Of a stretch of 64,000 nucleotides of DNA, positions 56,848 to 64,000 are shown piece after piece. Position 1 is the first letter of the stretch; each line of letters begins with the position of its first letter. A program made the position numbers and the translations under genes. The notes under the pieces are model-generated. The model was not told the origin of the DNA. It ran no database searches and saw nothing but the letters and a program-made list of their open reading frames with translations. This DNA is from Welwitschia mirabilis (Eukaryota > Gnetophyta > Gnetopsida > Welwitschiales): positions 264,064,159-264,128,158 of the forward strand of contig JBOZIK010000001.1 of NCBI GenBank assembly GCA_051453625.1. Direction: 5' to 3'.

Positions 56848-57815
56848 ATGTCTAATGGTTTTTTAACTAGTCATTCACTCATGTTTGATGGGTTAAACTA
56901 TGAATATTAAAAATCCCAAATGAGAATCTTCCTTATATTCCTAGATGCTAACATCGAAGAGGTTATTTATAATGGATATACTGTGTCTACTTTAATGAAA
57001 ACTAATGCCAATGACAATACCATTTTAGTTTAAAAAATGCAAAACCAATGAACTCTCACTAATAGATCCAAAGCTACCATAGATGCCTATGCTCTTAATG
57101 CTATATTTTGTGCAGTTTATACAGATAAATTCAAATAGATTATAAATTGTGAACATGAAAAGGAAGCATTGAATATTCTTAACATTGCACATGAAGGGAC
57201 ATCCATAATCAAGCAAGCCAAGCTCCAAATGCTTATCTCAAAATTTGAAGATATTCATATAGATGAGGAGAAGACTTTAAAAGAGTTCTTTGCTAGACTT
57301 ATTAACATCATCAATTCCATGGCAAGTCTAGGTGAATGATTGGATGAAGAAAAAGTGGTCAGAAAAGTGTTAAGATCCTTCTAAAGATATTTGAACCAAA
57401 AGTCACAGTAGTTGAAAAGAGCAAGAATATCAATATGATGGCACTAAAAGAACTTCAAGGCAATTTTTAAACATATGAATTAAAATTTTCTAAAGATAAG
57501 AAAAAAGGTATTTCCTTGAAGTGTATGCAGGAAGAGTGTAGATCAGAGAAATCAAATGAAGATCTGGATGATGATGAAGTTGCTCTTCTAGCAAAAAGAT
57601 TTAAGAAATTCTTGCACAAAAGGAAAAAGGAAGGTAAGCCAAGTAAAAGTACAAGAAGAGAACACCCAAACTACAAGAAAGATCAAGACAAAGAAAAAGA
57701 AATCCAATGCTATGCATGCAATGACTTTGAACATATGGCAAATGAGTACCCAAACATAAGAAAGAACACAGAAAATCAAAGACATCTTTATTTATTGAAA
57801 CATGGAATAATGTAA
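56848..57815 (+). pseudogene. copia gag, first copy
   Basis: Start ATG 56848: MSNGFLTSHSLMFDGLNYEY, a typical copia gag opening. Then KATIDAYALNAIFCAVYTDK (~57070-57130), KQAKLQMLISKFEDIHIDEE and KTLKEFFARLINIINSMASL, the capsid-type domain. The open stretch 57516-57815 is charged and ends with a zinc knuckle QCYACNDFEHMANEYP (57700-57750), in which the last cysteine of CX2CX4HX4C is tyrosine. About three stops/shifts. It matches 58701-59260 with roughly 15-20 percent difference. Confidence 0.84.
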
Positions 57816-58600
57816 ATGAGGATGATGATTATAGTTTAGGTTAAGATTTATATGGAGATAGAAGACTCTCTTTTATGATGATTGTGCCTTCACTACAGAA
57901 CTTACCTAGCACATCAGAAATTAATGATTTGAATGTGATTAAAAAAGAATAAGATGAGCTAGAAGATACATGTCAAGAACTATACTTAGAATGTGAAAAG
58001 TTGGTAAAGTGGATAACTAATCTAAACAAGATTGTAAAATATCTTATTAAAGAAAAGAAAAAATGAAATCAAAGTACAAAAAGATCAAATTTAAAAATTT
58101 TAGTCTCATTTTACAAGTAAAAGAATTATTTCATTTTGATAATAAATTTTCTAGTGATTCATCTAAATTAGAATAGTTTTTTGCAATTTATAAACTAGCT
58201 TATAATAAGTTAGGTATTAGCTTCATCTCCCAAAAACTACAAAGTCAGTGAAATCAGGTAACTTGGCAACATAAGTTCATTTCTAAAGTTACTTATGATT
58301 TCTGTGGTAAGTCAAGTCATTTAAAATTATTTTGTAATGTTAGAAAATTAATGTTATTTTCAAATTCAGTTAGTTCCCTTTCTTTTAAATTTATTCTAAA
58401 AGGCGGTGTACCACATTAGTTTAAAAAGACTAAGTGGGTGAAAGTTAATGATTTGAAAAGTCTCTTAATTCAGACAGCTTTCAAGATTTCAAATGGAAGT
58501 AGTTGATATTTGTATAGTGGACGCTCAAGACATATGACGGGAGACAAATCCAAGTTATAATAGTTGAGTAACTTTAATGGAAAAGGAGTTACTTTTAATT
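57816..58600 (+). pseudogene. gag C-terminus and protease of the first copy, cut by a gap
   Basis: Segments RRLSFMMIVPSLQNLPSTSE and DELEDTCQELYLECEKLVKW (coiled-coil-like) precede the protease WYLYSGRSRHMTGDKSKL at 58497-58555. The catalytic D-S-G of copia protease is Y-S-G. The frame ends in the gap at 58601. Confidence 0.75.
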
Positions 58601-58700
58601 NNNNNNNNNNNNNNNNNNNNNNNNNNNNNNNNNNNNNNNNNNNNNNNNNNNNNNNNNNNNNNNNNNNNNNNNNNNNNNNNNNNNNNNNNNNNNNNNNNNN
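58601..58700. other. Assembly gap (100 N) between protease copy 1 and gag copy 2
   Basis: Standard-length gap. Left flank is protease, right flank is mid-gag, so it hides an order break in the element. Confidence 0.95.
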
Positions 58701-59990
58701 TACACTATTAAATAGGCCAAACTTCAAATTCTTATCTCAAAATTTAAATACATTCATATGGATAAGGAGGAAACTTTACAAGAATTCTTTGTCAAGCTTA
58801 TTAACATCATGAAGTCCATGACAAGTCTAGGTAAAAAATTGAATGAGCTAAAAGTGGTCCGAAAAGTGCTAATATCCCTTTCAAAGAGATTTGAACTAAA
58901 AGTCATAGTAATCAAAGAAATTAAAAATATCAAGATGATGGATCTAGAAGAAGTAAAGGTAATTTAGAAACATATGAATTAAAATTTTCTAAAAATAAGA
59001 AGAAAGATATTGCTTTAAATTCTATACAAGAAGAGTACAGGTCAGAGAAATCCAATGAAGATCTAAATGATGATGATTTTTCTCTATTAACAAGAACATT
59101 TAAGAAATTTTTACATAAAAGAAATAAGAAAGGTAAGCCAAATAGAAGTATAAGAAGAGGACACTTAAAGTTTAAAAAGTATCAAGACAAAGAAAAAAAT
59201 ATCCAATGGTATGCATGCAAAGGCTTTATACACATGGCAAATAAGTGCCTGAACAACAAAAGAAAATAAAAAAAATCAAAAAAATCTTTACTTATTACAA
59301 ATTAAGATAATGTGGATGATGATTACAATATTTCAGGTCAAGATTTAGACAAAGATAGAAGACTCTCTTTCATGACAATTATGCCTCCTTTACAGAACTT
59401 GCCTAATACATTGAAACCTGATGATTTGATGCCATTAAAGAAGATTAGGATGGGCTTGAAAATACATGTTAGGATTTATGCTTGGAATGTGAAAAGCTAG
59501 TAAAGAACATAAATGATCTAAACAAGATTGTAAAATCTCTCACCAAGAAAAGACAGAAATGGAATCAAAGTACAAAATGATCAAATCTAAAAATTCCAAT
59601 ATTGTACTATAGGTAAATGATTTATCTCATTTTGTTAATAAAATTTTTAGTGATCTAACTAAATTGGAACAAATGCTTGAAATTTAAAAACCAGCTCTTG
59701 ATAAGTCAGGTATTGATTTCATTTCCCCAATGACCACAAAGTCAACAAAATTAGGTAACTTGGGAAAACAAGTCTATTTCTAAAGTTACTTGTTATTTCT
59801 GTGGCAATTCATATCATTCAAAGATATTTTTTAATGCTAGTAAATTAATGTTATTTTCAAATTTAATTATTTCCTTTCCATTTAAATTTATTATAAAAGA
59901 AGGTACCCACATCAATCTAAAAGGACTAAGTGGGTAAAAGCTAATGATTCAAAAAGTCTATTAATTTAGATAGATTTCAAGGTTTAAATA
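58701..59990 (+). pseudogene. copia gag, second copy
   Basis: Begins mid-domain after the gap: NRPNFKFLSQNLNTFI-like frame, then EETLQEFFVKLINIMKSMTS (58758 on) and LNELKVVRKVLISLSKRFEL. Zinc knuckle WYACKGFIHMANKC (59205-59250): first cysteine replaced by tryptophan, last one kept, the opposite of copy 1. RRLSFMTIMPPLQNLPNT at 59355-59410 parallels 57866-57920. Frame breaks at different places from copy 1, so the copies have decayed independently. Confidence 0.8.
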
Positions 59991-61290
59991 GTACTAGCTG
60001 GTATTTGGATAGTAGCTACTTACGATGTATGATGGGAGATAAATCTAGATTTAAATAGTTAAGCAATTTTAATAGAGGAAAAGCTACTTTTAGTGATAAT
60101 GAAAGAGTAAAAATTAAAGGTATTAAAATCATCGATGGAGGTAACTTAACTAGAATAAATGAAGTTTTATATGTCAATGTTTTAAAGCATAATTTACTTA
60201 GTTTTAGCAAAATTTATGCCAAAGGTCATAAAGTCATTTTTTATAGTTTTAAAGGTGAAGTTAAGCATGGAAATATAAATGATGTTATTTCTTAAAGCAA
60301 ATAGAATAGAGAATGTTTATAGCATAGATCAATCATTTTTTGCATATTATTTTCATAATGTTAATTAAGAAGAGCTTTGGCATACATGTTTAGGTTATGT
60401 TAATTATGATCATTTGAAAACTATTATTAGAAAATATATTATCAAATGTATTTCTAAAAGAAAATATTAAAAAAACATAATCTTCATGATGCATGTCAAA
60501 AGGGAAAACAAATAAGAACATTAAACAAGAGTAAAAACCAAGTTTCCATAAGTATGCCTTTAGAACTCATTCATATGAACTTGGTAGATCTCATTCAAAC
60601 TCAAAGTTTAAGAGGTAAATGCTATTTTCTTACTATGATCGATGATTTCTTTAGATATACATGCATTGCATTTCTTTCAAACAAATCTAAAACTTATAAA
60701 TATTAGGTTGAAGTATATGATAAAATTCAAAATAAGAAGGGCTATGCCATAAAGAAAATAAGAAGTAATCATGATGATGACTTCGAAAATCATTTATTTA
60801 AGAAGTATTGCATTGACAGTGGTATTGATCATCAATTTTTAGCCCTAAAACACCACAACAAAATGGTATTATTGAAAGAAAGAATAGAGTCCTCCAAGAA
60901 ATGGCAAGAACTATGTTAAATGATAAGGAGGTTCCAAAATCTTTTTGGGCTAAAGCTATTACTACTACATGTTACATCATAAATAAAGTTTATCTTAGAC
61001 TTAGTATGGATAAAACCTCTTATGAGTTGTAAAAAGGAATACAACCAAATGTTTCTTATTTTAAAGTTTTTGGAAGTAAATTTTATGTGCTAAAAGATAG
61101 AAAACATCTAAGAAAATTTGAATCTAAAGTAGATGAAGATATATTCATAGGATATTCAACTAGAAGTACAGTTTACTATGTTTTCAATAAGAGAATTTTA
61201 ACTATGGAGGAACCAATAAATGTATAAATTGATGATGTTGGCATAAGACCTATTTATTTAAATGATGAGGAAGACATATCTCCAAGCATC
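59991..61290 (+). pseudogene. copia protease (second copy) and integrase
   Basis: Protease WYLDSSYLRCMMGDKSRF at 59998-60050 keeps the aspartate but not D-S-G. Then KIKGIKIIDGGNLTRINEVL, the pre-integrase LWHTCLGYVNYDHLKTII (60374-60430), ACQKGKQIRTLN (60497), ELIHMNLVDLIQTQSLRGK (60565), and MIDDFFRYT (60635), which holds the first catalytic Asp. The second acidic motif is degenerate (SNHDDDFENHLF, ~60770). A frameshift near 60840 leads to TPQQNGIIERKNRVLQEMAR (60850-60910), then SFWAKAI, NVSYFKVFGSKFYVLKD and GYSTRSTVYYVFNKRILT (~61150). Confidence 0.84.
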
Positions 61291-62110
61291 CCCATAAATA
61301 AATAAATATCTACTAAAAAGAAGTAGTTCCTAGAAAAGAAGTCATTACTAAAAAGTTTAAAGAGATAAAAGATCACCTTTTAGGATTTATTATTGGAGAA
61401 GTTACCTTGAAGATAAAGATAAATACCTCTTTAAAAAAATTTTGTGCCTACATTTGTTATGTTTCCTAAATAAAATCTAAAAAATTTGAAGAATATAAAT
61501 CCCATGAAGAATAAATAATGGCCATGCAAGATGAATTACAACAATTTAAAAAAAATGATGTTTAGAAGTTATAGAAAGGCCAAAAGACAAAAATATCATT
61601 GGGACTAAGTGGATCTTTAAGAATAAATGTGATGAAGAAAATAATATCATCAAAATCAAAGCAAGATTAGTATCATAAGGCTATAACCAAATCAAAGGCA
61701 TTGCTATAGATGACACGTTTGCTTCAGTTGCAAGACTTGATAGCATTAAAATGTTTTTATCATTTTTAACCCTTAAAAATATTAAATTGTATTAAATGAA
61801 TGTAAAGAGTGCATTCTTAAATGGAACCCTAAATGAAGAAGTGTATGTGGAACAACCACAAGGATTTGTAGATCCTCATAAATGTAATCATGTTTATAGG
61901 CTTAAAAAAGCTTTGTATGGGTTGAAGCAAGCTCTAAGATCTTCATATAAAAAGTTAGCCATATTTTCAAATGATAATGGTTATACTTGTGGAATAGTAG
62001 ATGAGACTTTATTTGTTAAAAACTTGGAAAAGGATTTTATCATTATAAAAATTTATGTAGATAAAAGAATTTGCAAATATTATGATAACACATTTTGAGA
62101 TGAACATGAT
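61291..62110 (+). pseudogene. copia reverse transcriptase
   Basis: MAMQDELQQFKKNDV at 61519 opens the RT domain, followed by a shift and IIGTKWIFKNK-like residues at 61597-61630. The open stretch 61796-62095 reads [53 protein letters not shown] and later [15 protein letters not shown]. Two catalytic positions are lost: Asp to Asn in MNVKSAF (GAT to AAT) and the second Asp of YVDD to Lys (62053-62064). Confidence 0.88.
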
Positions 62111-62967
62111 TAGGGAAGTGAAAATTTCTCTTTGATTATAGATTAAGTAAATTAAGAATGAAATTTTTATCTCTTAATCTAAATATTCAAAGGATTTAAT
62201 CAAATGTTTTGGATTGGAGAATGCTAAATTAGCTAACAAACCTATGTCAACATCCTGTAAAGTCAATTTGAATGAAAATGGAAAATTAGTAAATCAGAAC
62301 CTTCATAGGAGTATGATTGAAAGTTTATTATATTTAACTATAAGTAGATCTAATATTATGTTTAGTGCTAATGTATATATAAGGTACCAAATCCAATCAA
62401 AAAAATCACACTTACAAGTGGTAAAAAGAATAATTATATATATAAATGGGACATGTAATTATGGTTTGTGGTATCCAACTGAGATATCTTTTGAGATTGT
62501 AAGATTTAATAATGCAGATTAGACTAGATGTAAGGACGATAGAAAGAACATAAGTGGTAATTGTTTTTTATTAAGATCATGCTTAGTGGGATGGACAAGT
62601 AAAAAGCAAAATTTGATCTCACTTTCATTAGTAGAAGCAAAGTTATTGAAGTAGGAAGTTGTTGCGCTCATCTCCTTTGGATAAAGGAAATGCTAAAGGA
62701 CTTTGTATAAGTCTTGAACAGGTTTCTATTTTTTGTGATAATACTAGTACAATCAATATATTTAAAACCCCTATTCAGTACTTCAAAACTAAACACATTA
62801 GTCTAAGACATCATTTTTTAAGAGATCAAGTTGAAAAAGGAAACATTACTATAAATTTTACTAGTACATATTATCAACTTGCAAATATATTTATCAAACC
62901 CATAAATTTTAATAATTTTCTTCATTTTCAAAATGGACTAGGGATTATTTCATTATCCTGTGGTTAA
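62111..62967 (+). pseudogene. copia RNase H and RT connection
   Basis: Open stretches 62214-62519 (ENAKLANKPMSTSCKVNLNE; LVNQNLHRSMIESLLYLTIS; SHLQVVKRIIIYINGTCNYG; LWYPTEISFEIVRFNNAD) and 62659-62964 (VSIFCDNTSTINIFKTP; KTKHISLRHHFLRDQVEKGN; QLANIFIKPINFNNFLHFQN). Between them, past stops, DDRKNISGN and WTSKKQNLISLSL. The catalytic Asp of FNNAD and FCDN are visible. The gene end TAA is at 62965-62967. Confidence 0.88.
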
Positions 62968-63295
62968 TTGTAGGGAAATTGATTGAATCTATGATTCAGT
63001 CGACTATAGATGGTCAATCAATCGACCTACAAGACCAATCCCTAAACATTAATAGTATTGTAACTCATGTCTTAATGGGTTAACTGGAACTCAAACTAGT
63101 TGATTAGATCTATAAGGTTACAATGTAGAAGATTTGTTAGTGGACCTAATTTATTTATCAAAATCAATCTAATCTATCCTATTTTTAAAAGCAAGTGAAT
63201 TCCAAACCCTTATCATTATTTTCTAGCCACCTATGTCCTTTAGATATAGTGTTATCTATTGTTTATTATTTTTAGGCTTCTACCAAGTGGTTGAA
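62968..63295 (+). other. Post-pol region of the copia element
   Basis: No gene. Opens with TGTAGGGAAATTG, then GTCGACTATAG and TCAATCAATCGACC, echoing the GTCGACTA motifs of the LTR subrepeats, so part of it may be related repeat sequence. An acceptor-like TTATTTTTAG|G lies at 63267-63276, just before the next frame. Confidence 0.45.
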
Positions 63296-63397
63296 ATGGC
63301 TAAGGGAGCCTCCAAGAGAAGGATCAAGAAGGTTGCTAGTAGAAATTCTTATTTTTTCTACCAAGGCATGTTTAACAAAGCTTTAAACAAGTTTTAG
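63296..63397 (+). pseudogene. Start of a basic reading frame after pol (possible env-like ORF)
   Basis: ATG at 63296: MAKGASKRRIKKVASRNSYF then FYQGMFNKALNKF and a stop at 63395-63397. After the stop the same frame goes on with KKFKKKLVC. Position after RNase H and the basic composition fit the extra frame that SIRE/Maximus elements often carry. I cannot confirm homology. It could also belong to an unrelated neighbour. Confidence 0.35.
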
Positions 63398-64000
63398 AAG
63401 AAGTTTAAGAAGAAGTTAGTTTGCTAGTAAAGGTCTGTTTCCATCTCAGAGCTAAGGGAGCTTAAAGATATGATTCAACTCTTGTGAGACCTAGATATCT
63501 CCTATTTTCTTGATCTTTAAGATCTTAGTTATTCTTTTCTTGTTAGAATGTTTTATAGTAATTCTTTTTACAATCTTAATAATGGCATTCTTAAAATCCT
63601 TATTTTATAAAAGAAGATTAAGTCACTACAAACTACATTATGGCTATTACAAATCTTCTAAGAGGACATTATGAAGAGTTTTATCCTCTTTGTAACTCCA
63701 TATAAGATAGATCAGAGGTCATAAGAGAGCGTTTAGGTAAGTTTTATAATTGGAATCACACTATTTCTACTTCTTTTCTGACCCCAATGTACAAGTTTTT
63801 TTTATTTAGTTTTTACTTATAATTTTTTCCCATTTGGTGAGTTATCATGATGAGGCCTTTAACTATAGGGCCTATTTGATGTAGTTGGTAGGTACTAATC
63901 ATTCCATTAATGCCCCAACCATTTTACTAAAAATATGGTTTATTAATTGGAGTATCATAAAACTAGAACCCTGTCCTATTTTATGCTAATTAAAAAATTT
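63398..64000 (+). other. Continuation of the post-pol region to the window end
   Basis: Coding-like patches on the plus strand (YIMAITNLLRGHYEEFYPLC at ~63638-63700, then RSEVIRERLGKFYNWNH) interrupted by stops, perhaps the same env-like pseudogene. No LTR is recognised. Nothing else is seen. Confidence 0.35.

Larger units (their letters stand above)
55399..64000 (+). mobile_element. Element VIII: Ty1/copia element, SIRE/Maximus-like, continuing past the window
   Basis: Plus-strand order: 5' LTR, initiator-Met primer site, gag, protease, [100-N gap], second gag-protease, integrase, RT, RNase H, then a basic reading frame. Integrase before RT defines copia. Integrase segments such as ERKNRVLQEMARTML and the likely extra frame after RNase H favour the SIRE/Maximus lineage. 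3' LTR not reached. Frames are broken by stops and shifts but less decayed than the gypsy elements to the left. Confidence 0.84.

Noticed and set aside
57588-57785. 65-codon minus-strand open frame
   Set aside because: Antisense of the copia gag zinc-knuckle region.

Overview
This window looks like AT-rich intergenic heterochromatin of a flowering plant. I recognise no host gene, rRNA, tRNA or CRISPR array. Almost every stretch can be assigned to decayed LTR retrotransposons. The Ty3/gypsy copies are of the Athila/Tat type: they have tRNA-Asp-like primer-binding sites and an integrase tail with the family's ACHL...ELKHKAYY-type segment. One Ty1/copia copy has an initiator-Met primer site and looks like the SIRE/Maximus lineage. 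The species cannot be named from this sequence. All frames carry stops or frameshifts, so the genes are annotated as pseudogenes.

Layout. (H) 1-~2450, plus strand: 3' UTR and 3' LTR of an Athila-like element running in from the left. (I) ~2600-47116, minus strand: a related Athila-like element and the outer shell of a nest. Its 3' LTR, 3' UTR and RNase H-integrase lie at 2600-7010, a short reverse-transcriptase piece at 20541-20684, and the rest of RT, protease, gag, primer site and 5' LTR at 41918-47116. (II) 7011-14865, minus, and (III) 14866-~20499, plus: two elements of one non-autonomous family (gag and protease, no pol), joined head to head as a ~13 kb inverted arrangement inside the RT of I. 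(IV) 20690-41912, minus: an autonomous element also inside the RT of I, flanked by the exact target duplication TAAGG. (V) 24632-35349, minus: a further element inside the integrase of IV, flanked by GCCTA/GTCTA. The nest is therefore V in IV in I.

47117-49522 holds two LTRs facing tail to tail. The second is the 3' LTR of element VII (48296-55398, minus), a relative of II/III that carries a short retroposon-like poly(A) insert (50570-51315) and an unrecognised acidic reading frame. From 55399 to the window end runs the copia element VIII (plus): 5' LTR with 73-74 bp tandem repeats, a duplicated gag-protease segment around a 100-N gap, integrase, RT and RNase H, then the start of a possible env-like frame; its 3' LTR is outside the window.

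How the parts work together: nothing here looks active. The biology is historical. Autonomous elements (I, IV, V) supplied pol. A gag-protease-only family (II, III, VII) shares LTR-end, primer-site and 3' UTR sequence with IV and V, suggesting a parasite/helper relation. Decay is dominated by G-to-A and C-to-T changes, as expected from deamination of methylated cytosine. Several N runs are standard 100-base gaps, and two are flanked by near-identical duplicates that look like assembly artefacts. Boundaries given as '~' are uncertain by tens of bases. Percent identities mentioned are eye estimates on short sampled stretches.
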